Shown: positions 23,842 to 34,642 of the stretch, piece after piece
Layout: each line of letters starts with the position of its first letter
Position numbering within the stretch: the stretch's first letter is position 1
Origin: G965276765 sp965276825
GTDB lineage: Bacteria; Actinomycetota; Acidimicrobiia; Acidimicrobiales; Palsa-688
Length of the DNA stretch: 64,000 nt
NCBI GenBank assembly: GCA_965276825.1
Contig: OZ255630.1
Location: 1,178,001 to 1,242,000 of the forward strand
Reading direction: 5' to 3'
Notes under the pieces: generated by a model
The model's database searches: none
The model's input: the letters and a program-made list of their open reading frames with translations, nothing else
What the model was told of the DNA's origin: nothing
Made by a program: the position numbers and the translations under genes

Positions 23842-24930
23842 GTGGCCGTGTCGCGCCACCCCGTCCCCGCCACCGCCACCGGCGAGACCGTCGGCGAGTG
23901 CATCGAGGCCCTCGCCACCCGACCCGACCTCGTCATCGTCGCCGCCCGACCCGGCCACCGGGGCGCCCTCGAGGACGTCACCGCCGCGGTCCGCCGGCTG
24001 CTCGGCGCCGACGTGGTGCTCGGCATGGTCTCCGAGGTGATCGGCACCCGCAGCGTCCTCGTCGATCGGGGCCCTGGCCTGGCCCTGTGGGCGGGTGCGG
24101 TCGGCCGGGTGCGACCCCTGTTCGAGTGGGACGCGGCGGGTGGGCCACCGCGGCTGGTCCTCACCCATCCCTCCCCCACCGGGCCGACCGTCGCCGTCGA
24201 CCTCGACGGCCAGGTCTGGGCCGGCGCGCCATCCTCGGTGGTCGGGGGGGCCGAGGTCGACAGCGACTGGGCTCTCGCCACCATCGACGGTCTGGCCGAC
24301 GTCGGGCCGCCGATGCGGGTGACCGATGCGGGCGGGGTGACCGTTCGCACCCTCGACGGGCGTCCCGCCATCGAGGCGGTCACCGCGGTCGCCCGCCAGC
24401 ACCTGCCCGCCGACGACCTCCGCCGCCTGTCCCCCGAGCTCCGGCTCCGTGCCGCCACCGGGGTGCCCTGGCACCTGCAGGGCGTCGACGCGGCCACCGG
24501 CGCGGTCGTCGGCGGTCCTGGGGCCGCCCCGGACCCGGGGACCACCGTGGTCCTCTCCGTCCCCCAGGAGGGCGCGGCCGCCGCCGCCCTCGGGCGGGCC
24601 ACCGCCCGCTGGGCGGCGCGCCACGGCGACCGAGGCGGGGGCGCGCTCGTGGTCGCACCGGCCGGGCGGGCCGCCGACCTCGTCGGCGGCCCTCCTCCCG
24701 GTGTCGGCGCCGAGCTGTGGGCCGCCGTCGGCGGCCCCGTCCCCGATCCCCCGACCTCGCCTGGGCTGCCGACGCTCGTGGTCGAAGCGGCCGGGGCTCA
24801 CCGCGTCCGGGATCAACGGCCCGGATCCCCCGATCTGCTCACGAGGGTCGCCCTGTTCCCCCCTTCGCCGTTCGCCTCTCTGCCGCCTCCCCCTCCGCCG
24901 CCCTCCCCGTTGCCGGCCGGCGACGGGTGA
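23842..24930 (+). CDS. FIST-domain-like protein
   Basis: A 362-residue protein whose N-terminal half has FIST N features (ECIEALATRPDLVIVAARPG, LLGADVVLGMVSEVIGTR) and whose C-terminal half resembles FIST C (GADGV-like turn absent, but PEELRLR-type segment as SPELRLRAATG). FIST domains bind small ligands, possibly amino acids, in signalling proteins. The last 45 residues are proline rich and probably unstructured. Two nearby GTG codons (23842, 23848) could start it; the promoter is unclear. Confidence 0.68.
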   Translation: MAVSRHPVPATATGETVGECIEALATRPDLVIVAARPGHRGALEDVTAAVRRLLGADVVLGMVSEVIGTRSVLVDRGPGLALWAGAVGRVRPLFEWDAAGGPPRLVLTHPSPTGPTVAVDLDGQVWAGAPSSVVGGAEVDSDWALATIDGLADVGPPMRVTDAGGVTVRTLDGRPAIEAVTAVARQHLPADDLRRLSPELRLRAATGVPWHLQGVDAATGAVVGGPGAAPDPGTTVVLSVPQEGAAAAALGRATARWAARHGDRGGGALVVAPAGRAADLVGGPPPGVGAELWAAVGGPVPDPPTSPGLPTLVVEAAGAHRVRDQRPGSPDLLTRVALFPPSPFASLPPPPPPPSPLPAGDG

Positions 24931-24983
24931 TGCCACGCTTGTCGAACACCCTGGTCGGAGTCGGTGGGGTCGAGGCACGTGGG

Positions 24984-24989
24984 TAGGGT
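24984..24989 (+). promoter_or_regulatory. TAGGGT -10 box of the tkt operon
   Basis: TANNNT hexamer ending 6 nt before the transketolase GTG. Confidence 0.62.
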
Positions 24990-24995
24990 GATCGG

Positions 24996-27005
24996 GTGAG
25001 CGATCCCGATCTCGACCAACGCGGCATCAACGTCATCCGCGGTCTCGCCATGGACGCCCCCCGCCGGGCCAACTCGGGCCACCCCGGGACCGCCATGGCC
25101 CTCGCGCCCGCGGCCCACGTCCTCTGGACCCGGATCATGCGCCACGACCCCACCGAGCCCGACTGGCCCGACCGCGACCGCTTCGTGCTGTCGCCCGGCC
25201 ACGCCTGCATCCTGCTCTACTCCCTCCTGTACCTGACCGGCTACGGGCTCGAGCTCGACGACATCAAGGCCTTCCGCCAGCTGCACAGCCGGACCCCCGG
25301 CCACCCCGAGGTCCACCACCTCCCCGGCGTCGAGGTCACCACCGGACCTCTCGGGCAGGGCTTCGCCCAGGGCGTCGGCCTCGGCGTCGCCGAGCGCATC
25401 CTGCGCACCCGCTACAGCCCCGACCTCGTCGACCACCACACCTTCGTCCTCTGCAGCGACGGCGACCTCATGGAGGGCATCAGCCACGAGGCGGGATCCC
25501 TCGCCGGTCACCTCGGCCTCGGACGCCTCGTCTACATCTACGACGACAACCACATCACCATCGACGGTCCGACCGAGATCACCCTCGAGGACGACCCGGT
25601 CGAGCGGTTCAAGGCCTACGGCTGGCACGTCGAGGATCTCGGCGAGATCGCCAACGACCTCGACGGCCTCGAAGCCGCCGTCCGCCGGGGCATGGCCGTC
25701 GAGGACAAGCCGTCCATGCTGGTGCTGCGCAGCCACATCGGATGGCCGGCGCCCAACATGACCGACAACCCCAAGGCCCACGGCGACCCGTTCCCCCCCG
25801 ACGAGATCCGGGCCACCAAGGAGATCCTCGGGCTCCCCGCCGACGAGACCTTCTACGTCCCCGACGACGTGCTGGCCATGTACCGCGAGACCATCCCCAA
25901 GGGGCAGGCGGCCAGGGCCGACTGGGAGAAGCGGGTCGCGGCCTGGGACGGCGACCGCGAGGAGTGGGACGCCCTGTGGTCCAACCGGGCCATGGCCGGC
26001 TGGACCGACCTGCTCCCGACCTGGGACACCCCCGGCGAGATGATCGCCACCCGCAAGTCGGTCAACGCGGCCCTCAACGCCTTCGCCCCCAAGGTGCCAG
26101 GCCTGGTCTCCGGGGGCGCCGACCTCACCGGCAACACCGGCACCAAGCTCGACGACACCGAGCGCCAGGGTCGCGACCACCCCGGAGGACGGGCCATCGC
26201 CTACGGCGTGCGCGAGCACGCCATGGGGGCGATCATGAACGGGCTCAGCCTGCACGGCGGGGCCCTGCCGGTCGGCGGCACGTTCTTCACCTTCAGCGAC
26301 TACATGCGCGGCGCGGTCCGCATCGCCGCCCTGTCGGACACCAAGGTCATCTACTTCTGGACCCACGACTCCGTCGGGCTCGGCCAGGACGGCCCCACCC
26401 ACCAGCCGATCGAGCAGCTGGCGGCCATGCGGGCCATGCCCAACCTGCTGGTGATCCGCCCGGCCGACGCCAACGAGTCGGCCCACGCCCTGCGCGCGGC
26501 CATCGACCACGACGGGCCCACCGCGCTGATCCTGTCGCGCCAGGAGGTCCCGGTCCTCACCGGCACCGCCGAGCACGGCCGGGAGCTCGAGCGGGGCGCC
26601 TACGTCCTCGTCGAGGGCGACCCCGACCCCGACGTGGTCCTGATCGGCACCGGCTCCGAGGTCTGGGTGTGCGTCGCCGCCGCCGAGGCCCTCGCCTCCG
26701 ACGGCATCACCGCCAGGGTCGTGTCCATGCCGTGCTGGAGCCTCTTCGAGGAGCAGGACGACGACTACCAGGACCGCGTCCTCGGGCCCGGCGCCCCGGT
26801 GCTCTCCGTCGAGGCGGCTGCGTCCTTCGGCTGGGCCGCATGGGCCGACGACTCGGTGGCCATCGACCACTTCGGGCTCTCCGGGCCCGGCGGCGAGGTG
26901 CTCGCCGAGCTCGGCTTCACCCCCGACAACGTGGCCGCCAGGGCCAAGGCGCTCATCGACGACCTGGACGACTCCTTCGACGACATCGACGACAGCGAGG
27001 AATGA
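24996..27005 (+). CDS. tkt: Transketolase
   Basis: A 669-residue thiamine diphosphate enzyme of the non-oxidative pentose phosphate pathway. NSGHPGTAMALAPAAH near the start, the TPP motif CSDGDLMEG...DDNHITIDG (residues 151-190), the pyrimidine-domain YFWTHDSVGLGQDGPTHQPI and the C-terminal domain are all present. GTG start on a leaderless message. tal follows after 4 nt, pgl and a LOG gene after that. Confidence 0.97.
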   Translation: MSDPDLDQRGINVIRGLAMDAPRRANSGHPGTAMALAPAAHVLWTRIMRHDPTEPDWPDRDRFVLSPGHACILLYSLLYLTGYGLELDDIKAFRQLHSRTPGHPEVHHLPGVEVTTGPLGQGFAQGVGLGVAERILRTRYSPDLVDHHTFVLCSDGDLMEGISHEAGSLAGHLGLGRLVYIYDDNHITIDGPTEITLEDDPVERFKAYGWHVEDLGEIANDLDGLEAAVRRGMAVEDKPSMLVLRSHIGWPAPNMTDNPKAHGDPFPPDEIRATKEILGLPADETFYVPDDVLAMYRETIPKGQAARADWEKRVAAWDGDREEWDALWSNRAMAGWTDLLPTWDTPGEMIATRKSVNAALNAFAPKVPGLVSGGADLTGNTGTKLDDTERQGRDHPGGRAIAYGVREHAMGAIMNGLSLHGGALPVGGTFFTFSDYMRGAVRIAALSDTKVIYFWTHDSVGLGQDGPTHQPIEQLAAMRAMPNLLVIRPADANESAHALRAAIDHDGPTALILSRQEVPVLTGTAEHGRELERGAYVLVEGDPDPDVVLIGTGSEVWVCVAAAEALASDGITARVVSMPCWSLFEEQDDDYQDRVLGPGAPVLSVEAAASFGWAAWADDSVAIDHFGLSGPGGEVLAELGFTPDNVAARAKALIDDLDDSFDDIDDSEE

Positions 27006-27009
27006 CCCC

Positions 27010-28125
27010 GTGACCAAGCTCCACGATCTCTACGACCAGGGCGGCCAGAGCCCCTGGATCGACAACCTCAACCGGCCCAGCCTGCGAGACGGGAGCCTGG
27101 CGCGCCTGGTCGAACGCGGCATCCGGGGGGTCACGTCCAACCCGACCATCTTCGAGAAGGCCATGACCGGCTCGGACGCCTACGACCAGCAGTTCGCCGA
27201 GGTCCTCGATCGGGGCAGCGTCGAGGACGCCTTCTGGGACATGGCCGTCGCCGACGTGGCCGACACCTGCGCGGTGCTCCGCCCCGTCTACGACGCCAGC
27301 GGCGGGACCGACGGCTTCGTGTCCCTCGAGGTGGCGCCGAGCCTGGCCACCGACACGGCCCGCACCACCGAGGCGGCCCGCAACCTCCACGAGCGCATCG
27401 ACCTGCCCAACCTGATGGTCAAGATCCCCGCCACCGAGCAGGGCGTCCCGGCCATCCAGACGATGATCTCCGAGGGGCGCAACATCAACGTCACCCTCAT
27501 CTTCTCCCTCGACCGCTACGCCAGGGTGATGGAGGCCTACATCGCCGGCCTGGAGGCGTTCGACGCCGCCGGCGGCGACCTGTCCACGGTGCACAGCGTG
27601 GCCTCGTTCTTCGTGAGCCGCGTCGACACCGAGGTCGACCGTCGCCTCGACGCCGCCGCGTCGGCCAGCACCGCCGACACCACCGAGCTGCACGGCCAGG
27701 CCGCCGTCGCCCAGGCCCGCCTGGCCTACGCCGCCTTCGGCGAGCACTTCAGCGGCCACCGCTGGGAGGGCCTGGCGGCCAAGGGGGCCCACGTGCAGCG
27801 GCCGCTGTGGGCGTCCACGTCGACCAAGAACGACGCCTACCCCGACCTGCTCTACGTCGACAGCCTCATCGGCCCGAACACCGTCGACACCATGCCCGAC
27901 GCCACCGTCGACGCCTTCGCCGACCACGGCACCGTGGCCCGCACCGTCGACACCGACGTCGACGGGGCCCGAGCCCGACTCGACGCCCTCGCCGGCGCCG
28001 GCATCGACATGGCCGACGTGGCCAAGGTGCTCGAGGACGAAGGCGTGGCCAGCTTCTCCAAGAGCTTCGACCAGCTGATCCAGTCCCTCACCGACAAGGC
28101 CAACGCCCTCGGATCGAAGCCCTGA
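27010..28125 (+). CDS. tal: Transaldolase
   Basis: A 371-residue transaldolase (actinobacterial long type) starting (V)TKLHDLYDQGGQSPW. TSNPTIFEKA and the Schiff-base lysine in NLMVKIPATEQG (about residue 142) are present, plus TLIFSLDRY and PLWASTSTKN. It exchanges dihydroxyacetone units between sugar phosphates. GTG start 4 nt after tkt. Confidence 0.97.
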   Translation: MTKLHDLYDQGGQSPWIDNLNRPSLRDGSLARLVERGIRGVTSNPTIFEKAMTGSDAYDQQFAEVLDRGSVEDAFWDMAVADVADTCAVLRPVYDASGGTDGFVSLEVAPSLATDTARTTEAARNLHERIDLPNLMVKIPATEQGVPAIQTMISEGRNINVTLIFSLDRYARVMEAYIAGLEAFDAAGGDLSTVHSVASFFVSRVDTEVDRRLDAAASASTADTTELHGQAAVAQARLAYAAFGEHFSGHRWEGLAAKGAHVQRPLWASTSTKNDAYPDLLYVDSLIGPNTVDTMPDATVDAFADHGTVARTVDTDVDGARARLDALAGAGIDMADVAKVLEDEGVASFSKSFDQLIQSLTDKANALGSKP

Positions 28126-28143
28126 CCGCTACTCCGATCTTTG

Positions 28144-28204
28144 TAGTGTGCTCGCCGTGATCCATCTCGGCCAGCGGACGGGGAAGACGTGCACGGAGAG
28201 CTGA
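28144..28204 (+). promoter_or_regulatory. TAGTGT -10 box and 15-codon leaderless leader ORF before pgl
   Basis: TAGTGT (28144-28149) is followed after 7 nt by GTG (28157), opening a 15-codon frame that ends at TGA 28202-28204. That stop overlaps ATG 28204-28206, an in-frame internal start of pgl (TGATG). The leader peptide would be VIHLGQRTGKTCTES. Could be coupling, attenuation or chance. Confidence 0.42.
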
Positions 28205-28872
28205 TGGTCGTCGAGGACCTGGCCGGGGCGTTCGCGTCCGCGGTGATCGGGGCCTACCAGCAGCGTCCGGACGAGCTGTTCAGCATCGCCCTCGGCGGCG
28301 GATCGATCGCCACCCCGTGTTACGAGCGGCTGGCGGCGGACGGCTCGTCGGTCATCGACTGGCTGTCGGTCAACGTCTACTGGGGTGACGAGCGCTGCGT
28401 CCCGGCCGATGACCCCGCCTCCAACCAGCTGCTCGGGCGCCGGGCGCTGCTCGAGCGGGTCGGGGCGGCCAACGCGGTGTACCCGATGAGCTGCGAGGAG
28501 GGCCCCGACGCCTACGCCCTGCGCCTCGGCGAGGTCGGCAAGCTCGACGTCATCCACCTCGGCATGGGACCCGACGGCCACACCGCATCGCTGTTCCCCG
28601 GCTCGGACGCGCTCGACGCCGACCCCGGCCAGCTCGTGGCCCGCAACACCGACCCGTCGGGCCGCAACCCGCATCCCCGCCTCACCCTGACCTTCTCGGC
28701 CATCGCCAAGGCCCGTCTGGTCGTGTTCACCGTCGCCGGCGAGTCCAAGCGGGAGACGCTCCAGGCCGTCATCGACGGCGCCGACCTGCCCGCCGGGCGG
28801 GTGATCGCCGACCGGGTCGTCTGGCTGGTCGACCGCGACGCCGCCCCCGCCCGCCCACCGGCGTCCCCGTGA
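28189..28872 (+). CDS. pgl: 6-phosphogluconolactonase
   Basis: A 227-residue enzyme hydrolysing 6-phosphogluconolactone. FSIALGGGSIATPCYERLA is the phosphate-binding loop, followed by WLSVNVYWGDERCVP and IHLGMGPDGHTASLFPGS, all family signatures. The GTG at 28189 (preceded by GGGGAAG) and the ATG at 28204 are both plausible starts; the second is favoured if the leader frame is translated. It overlaps the next gene by 4 bp. zwf and gnd are not in this window. Confidence 0.94.
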   Translation: MHGELMVVEDLAGAFASAVIGAYQQRPDELFSIALGGGSIATPCYERLAADGSSVIDWLSVNVYWGDERCVPADDPASNQLLGRRALLERVGAANAVYPMSCEEGPDAYALRLGEVGKLDVIHLGMGPDGHTASLFPGSDALDADPGQLVARNTDPSGRNPHPRLTLTFSAIAKARLVVFTVAGESKRETLQAVIDGADLPAGRVIADRVVWLVDRDAAPARPPASP

Positions 28873-29921
28873 GCGTTGGGTCAGGTCCGGCCGATCTCGC
28901 GCCGCGCCTGGCCGAGCTGGTCGAGGCGGCGGGCATCACCGCCAACCGCGACCAGGTGCTGGAGCTGCTCGCCACCTCGCTGCGCCTCGGGCGGGACGGC
29001 TCCGACCGCCTCGACCTGAAGATCGCCAACGCCGCCCTGAAGGAGATGACCGAGGGCTTCGAGGTCTTCGCCCCGTACCGGGCCGTCCGCAAGATCACCA
29101 TGTTCGGCTCGGCCAGGACGGCCCCGAGCGACCCGCTCTACGCCCAGGCGCGCGACCTGGCGTCGCTCCTCGCCCGCCAGGGCTGGTCGACGGTCACCGG
29201 CGCGGGCCCGGGGATCATGGCCGCCGGGCTCGAGGGGGCGGGTCCCGACCACGCCTTCGGGATCAACATCCGCCTGCCCTTCGAGCAGGGGGCCAACGAG
29301 TTCATCGACTCCGACCCCAAGCTCGTGTCGATGAAGTACTTCTTCACCAGGAAGCTCCTGCTCATCAAGGAGTCCTACGGCTACGCCGTGCTGCCAGGTG
29401 GCTTCGGGACCCTCGACGAGGCCTTCGAGCTGCTCACCCTGCTCCAGACCGGCAAGGCCGAGCCGGCACCGGTGGTGCTCCTCGACGTCCCCGGCGGTGG
29501 CTACTGGAAGGCGTGGCAGCACTTCGTGGCCGTCGAGGTCGGGCAACGCCGGCTGATCAGCCCCGACGACCACCGCCTCTACTCCGTGACCGACAGCGTC
29601 GAGGCGGCCGCCGCCGAGCTGATCGGCTTCTACCGCAACTACCACTCGCTGCGGTGGGTGGGCGACCGCCTCGTCATCCGCCTGGAGTCCCGTCCGACCC
29701 GGGAGGAGGCCGACGAGCTGTCCGGCCGCTTCGCCGACGTGGTCCGCGGCCCCGTCGAGGTCCTCGAGCGGCCCTTGCCGGCGGAGCGCAGGCGCGACGA
29801 GTTCCCCGACCTCGCCCGCGTCGCCGTCCGCTTCGACCGGATGTCCTACGCCCGCCTGCACGACCTCATCGACGAGCTCAACCGGCTGCCGAGCGCCCCA
29901 CCCGCCGCCGTCGTCGGCTGA
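28869..29921 (+). CDS. LOG family protein (lysine-decarboxylase-like fold)
   Basis: A 350-residue protein with a Rossmann core: TMFGSARTAPSDPLY, VTGAGPGIMAAGLEGAG and the signature PGGFGTLDEAFELL. LOG proteins release cytokinin-type bases from nucleotides, but long actinobacterial forms like this often act on other nucleotide monophosphates. The 60-residue N-terminal helical extension and the 120-residue C-terminal extension (from about residue 230) are outside the minimal domain. GTG overlaps the pgl stop. Confidence 0.88.
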   Translation: MSVGSGPADLAPRLAELVEAAGITANRDQVLELLATSLRLGRDGSDRLDLKIANAALKEMTEGFEVFAPYRAVRKITMFGSARTAPSDPLYAQARDLASLLARQGWSTVTGAGPGIMAAGLEGAGPDHAFGINIRLPFEQGANEFIDSDPKLVSMKYFFTRKLLLIKESYGYAVLPGGFGTLDEAFELLTLLQTGKAEPAPVVLLDVPGGGYWKAWQHFVAVEVGQRRLISPDDHRLYSVTDSVEAAAAELIGFYRNYHSLRWVGDRLVIRLESRPTREEADELSGRFADVVRGPVEVLERPLPAERRRDEFPDLARVAVRFDRMSYARLHDLIDELNRLPSAPPAAVVG

Positions 29922-29939
29922 TCGCGCGCCCCGCCCGGC

Positions 29940-30140
29940 TCAGGGGGTGTCGTCCGGATCGCCCAGGATGGCGGCCGCCTTCTCGACCGCGCGCCTGGCG
30001 CGGGTCAGGCGGCGCTCGTCGACGGGCAGCTCGACGCCCCCGGCGTCGATGGAGCTGCGCAGCCGTTCGATGGCCAGGTCGGCGAGCTCCTCGGAGATCG
30101 CCTCCAGCCGGCGGCGGATGTCGGCGAGCTCACCGGCCAC
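29940..30140 (-). CDS. Small helical hypothetical protein
   Basis: A 66-residue protein: ADIRRRLEAISEELADLAIERL is a likely coiled coil, followed by RRLTRARRAVEKAAAIL. No membrane segment. GTG start 18 nt after the stop of the serine hydrolase gene, so probably the same transcript. No known family. Confidence 0.68.
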   Translation of the reverse strand: MAGELADIRRRLEAISEELADLAIERLRSSIDAGGVELPVDERRLTRARRAVEKAAAILGDPDDTP

Positions 30141-30158
30141 CGCGCCACCGCCCTTTCT

Positions 30159-31715
30159 TCACGAGGCGCACTGGCTGTCGGGCCGGGGCGGCGCGGTCGT
30201 GAGCAGGTAGGTGTCGACCAGACCCCGCACGCACGCGCTGTACCCGTAGCCGGTGTGGCCGTCGCCGTGGCGGGTGACGAGCACGCCGTGGGCCAGCTGG
30301 GCGGCGAGGGACCGGGCCCATGCGTACGGCGTGATCGGGTCACCGGTGCTGCCGACCACGACGATCGGCGGGCTGCCCACCGCGTGGATCGGACCCTGTG
30401 GCCGCGTCGGGGCCACCGGCCAGATCGCGCAGGTCGCCTCGCTGTAGAGGTCGAGCAGGCCGAAGACCGGAGCGGCCCGGCGCACCGCAGGTGCGGCCGC
30501 CTGCAGCGAGGCCAGCGAGGGACGGGGGGCGTCCTCGCAGTTGACCGCGGTCTCGGCCTCGACCGTGTTGGCGTAGGAGCCGTCCGCCCGGCGGCCGATG
30601 TAGCCGTCGAAGAGGGACAGCATCGGCGCCCCGTTGCCCGCTTCGAGGGCGGCGACGGCCCCCCCGAGGGTCCTCCACGTCGACGGGCTGTAGAGGGCGG
30701 CGGCCGTCCCGTACAGCAGCGCCGCCGGGCCGACGCTCCGACCCGTGCCGGCCACGGCCACCGGCGTCGCCGTCACCCGGCCGAGCAGGGCCAGGTAGGC
30801 GGCCCGGCCGGGGCCGGCCGGCCTCCACCCGCACCCGCCTGCCTCGCAGGTCGCCAGGAACGCCGACAGCTGGGCGTCGAGGGCGGCCGACTGGGCACTC
30901 ACGACGGCGACCTGACCGAGGCTCGGGTCGATGGCCCCGTCGAGCACCATGGCCCTGACCCGCGTCGGGAACAGCTCCGCGTACTCGGCGCCGAGCAGGG
31001 TCCCGTAGGAGAACCCGAGGTAGGTGAGCCTGGCGTCGCCGAGGGCGGCGCGGATCCTGTCGAGGTCGCGGGCCGCGTCGAGCGTCCCGACGTCGGGGAG
31101 CAGCCGACCGCTCCTCGCCTCGCACCCGGCCGCGAAGCGGCGGTCGAGCGCGACCATCGCCGCGAAGCCCGACGCCGACGTCGGGGCGGGATCGACGCTC
31201 AGCTCGGCGTCGAGCTGGCGGCCCGTGCCGCAGGTCACCGGTGCGCTGCGGGCCACCCCTCGGGGGTCGAAGCCCACCACGTCGAAGTGGGCCAGCACCG
31301 AAGGGGGCAGCTCGCCGACGATCCCGGGCAGGAAGTCGACGCCCGAGACGCCGGGACCGCCGGGGTTGACCAGCAGCGACCCGACCCTGGTGCCGGTGGC
31401 GCGGTGGCGGTCGACGGCGAGGCCGATGCTCGCCCGGCCCGGATGGGCCTCGTCGAGCGGCACCTCGAGGGTGGCGCACTCGAAGCCCGCAGGGCCCTGG
31501 CCCGACGAGCACCCCGACCAGTGCAACGGCGCCCGCGCCGTCGCCGCCTGCGCCGTGGTGGGCGTGGTCGACGCCGGCGCGATCGCCGCGCTCCCCGACG
31601 GGCGCGCCCTCGCGGTGCTCCCGCAGGCCGCGAGCGCCGCGAGCGCCGCGACGGCCGCCAGCACCCGCCGGATCCCGCTGGCCGTCGCCGGCCACTCTCT
31701 GGACGGCCCGCTCAC
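30159..31715 (-). CDS. Secreted alpha/beta hydrolase lipoprotein (S33, tripeptidyl aminopeptidase-like)
   Basis: A 518-residue lipoprotein: RRVLAAVAALAALAAC gives a lipobox with Cys about residue 32, followed by a Ser/Thr-rich linker. The hydrolase has NPGGPGVSG (oxyanion region), the nucleophile elbow GFSYGTLLG, the acid in GSTGDPITPY and the histidine in HGDGHTGYG. This plan matches the secreted actinobacterial peptidase group (SlpD/Tap-like, with TAP C-terminal domain). The start is uncertain because a 27-bp tandem repeat overlies it; GTG 31715 is within the first repeat. Confidence 0.87.
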   Translation of the reverse strand: MSGPSREWPATASGIRRVLAAVAALAALAACGSTARARPSGSAAIAPASTTPTTAQAATARAPLHWSGCSSGQGPAGFECATLEVPLDEAHPGRASIGLAVDRHRATGTRVGSLLVNPGGPGVSGVDFLPGIVGELPPSVLAHFDVVGFDPRGVARSAPVTCGTGRQLDAELSVDPAPTSASGFAAMVALDRRFAAGCEARSGRLLPDVGTLDAARDLDRIRAALGDARLTYLGFSYGTLLGAEYAELFPTRVRAMVLDGAIDPSLGQVAVVSAQSAALDAQLSAFLATCEAGGCGWRPAGPGRAAYLALLGRVTATPVAVAGTGRSVGPAALLYGTAAALYSPSTWRTLGGAVAALEAGNGAPMLSLFDGYIGRRADGSYANTVEAETAVNCEDAPRPSLASLQAAAPAVRRAAPVFGLLDLYSEATCAIWPVAPTRPQGPIHAVGSPPIVVVGSTGDPITPYAWARSLAAQLAHGVLVTRHGDGHTGYGYSACVRGLVDTYLLTTAPPRPDSQCAS

Positions 31716-31769
31716 GGGCCACTCGCTGCACGGGCCGCTCACGGGCCACTCGCTGCACGGCCGCTCACG
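31690..31769 (-). repeat. 27-bp tandem repeat, three copies, at the 5' end of the hydrolase gene
   Basis: Units at 31690, 31717 and 31744 (27, 27 and 26 bp). Read in the hydrolase frame, each would encode VSGPCSEWP-like nine residues, each beginning with a GTG codon, so start-site number could change with repeat number. Confidence 0.88.
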
Positions 31770-31796
31770 GGCGGCGAGGCTACCGGCCGCCCGCGA

Positions 31797-31802
31797 TACG
31801 GT
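31797..31802 (+). promoter_or_regulatory. TACGGT -10 box of the M20 peptidase gene
   Basis: TANNNT hexamer ending 6 nt before the ATG; leaderless message predicted. Confidence 0.62.
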
Positions 31803-31808
31803 GCGGCC

Positions 31809-33292
<1,484 letters not shown>

Positions 33293-33296
<4 letters not shown>

Positions 33297-34027
33297 GGGC
33301 CCCAGCCGACGCCCACGAGTGGGTCAGCTTCGAGGACCCCGACGAGGACAGGACCTGGGTCTTCGACGTGACCTTCCTCGCCTCGGGGTGGTCGTGCATC
33401 TTCGGGGCCGGCTGCCAGGGCGTGCTCACCGGGCCGGCCGCCGAGCTCGAGCAGGGCTGCTGCTCCTACGGGGCCCACTTCACCGACGACGACGACGTCG
33501 CCCGGGTCCGGGCGGCCGCCGCCGAGCTGACCCCCGAGCAGTGGCAGTTTCGCGCCAAGGCTGGCCGCCACGGCGTCGTGCGCACCGAGCCGGGGGGCGC
33601 CAGGGTCACCCGCATGGTCGACGACGCCTGCATCTTCCTCAACCGGCCGGACTTCCCCGGGGGCGCAGGCTGCGCGCTCCACCGTGCCGCCCTCGACGCC
33701 GGGCGCCTGCCCCTCGAGACCAAGCCCGACGTGTGCTGGCAGCTCCCCCTGCGCCGCGACGAGCAGGTGGGCGCCGACGGCCACGTGACCTCCACCATCA
33801 CCCAGTGGGACCGCAGGCACTGGGGCGAAGGGGGCGCCGACTTCCACTGGTGGTGCACCGAGGCCCAGGAGGCCTTCGCCGGGCGTGAGCCGCTCTGGCG
33901 GTCACTCGCCGCCGAGCTGGTCGTCATGGTCGGCCCGTCGGTCTACCTGGTCCTCGCCGCCTACCTCGAGGACCGGCTCGCCCCCACCGTCGCCCTCCCC
34001 CACCCGACCGTCCGCACCCGGACCTGA
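33293..34027 (+). CDS. Cysteine-rich hypothetical protein
   Basis: A 244-residue protein with eight or more cysteines in spaced motifs: SCIFGAGCQG, EQGCCSYGAHF, DACIFLNRPDFPGGAGCALH and DVCWQLPLR. This resembles the YkgJ/DUF3109-type zinc or iron chelating proteins. Near the C-terminus a hydrophobic stretch (LVVMVGPSVYLVLAAYL) may be a core helix. GTG overlaps the M20 stop, so it is co-expressed with the peptidase. Function unknown. Confidence 0.83.
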
Positions 34028-34342
34028 CCGGCCGGCGGGTCGTGTCCGGTGCCGGCCGGCCGGCGGGCGGTCGGCGTGCCGGCCGGGCTGGCCGGCGGGG
34101 GCGGGTGGCGTGCGGCCGGCGTTCCGGGAGCCGGCCCGGTACCTGGCGGCATCCCGGGCCTGGGGTCGGCCGGGGCCGGCCTGTGCCTGCCGCGTCCCGC
34201 GGGCCGGCCCGGCGCCTGCCGGCGTTCCGGGGGCGGTTCACGTTGGATACTCACGTGGACTACCCGAAGATCGACCCGCGGTGCGCCTGGCCGTGCTCTC
34301 TGCACTCGGGACGCTCTCCGCGCGCGGGACCTGCCGGCCCGC
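34028..34342. other. 315-bp gene-free region, GC-palindrome rich
   Basis: Consists of runs of GCCGGC/CCGGCC in different order between converging genes. Several can pair with one another. No open frame with a credible start was found; the final 80 bp are less repetitive and could hold a promoter, but I see no TANNNT spacing of note. Confidence 0.5.
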
Positions 34343-34525
34343 TCAGCGCTGCGCCGGGTCCGAGATCTCCTCGCCGGTCTCCTCTTCGTCCTCCATGGCG
34401 AGGCACCACGAGGCATGCTCGGCACCGGGAGCTGCGCCGCACTCCGCGCACCCCTCGACGATCACCTCGTTCGAGCGCTTGAGCGCCCGGGCCTCCTCGA
34501 AGCGCCGATGCCGTCCCTTTTTCAC
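34343..34525 (-). CDS. Small cysteine-containing hypothetical protein
   Basis: A 60-residue protein: basic N-terminus (KKGRHRRFEEARALKR), then CAECGAAPGAEHASWC which looks like a zinc knuckle (CxxC...H..xxC), and an acidic tail (EDEEETGEEISDP). GTG start. May be a zinc-binding regulator; no family recognised. Confidence 0.65.
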   Translation of the reverse strand: MKKGRHRRFEEARALKRSNEVIVEGCAECGAAPGAEHASWCLAMEDEEETGEEISDPAQR

Positions 34526-34629
34526 GTGCCGCTCCCATCGGTCCGAGCCATCCGCGCCGGTGGGTGCTGGCCGTACCGGCGACGTCGGCGCATCCTACTG
34601 TCGCTCCGCCGACTGACGCAGTCGACCCC

Positions 34630-34635
34630 TACGAT
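34630..34635 (+). promoter_or_regulatory. TACGAT -10 box
   Basis: TANNNT hexamer ending 7 nt before the ATG at 34643. Confidence 0.55.
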
Positions 34636-34642
34636 GTCCGCC

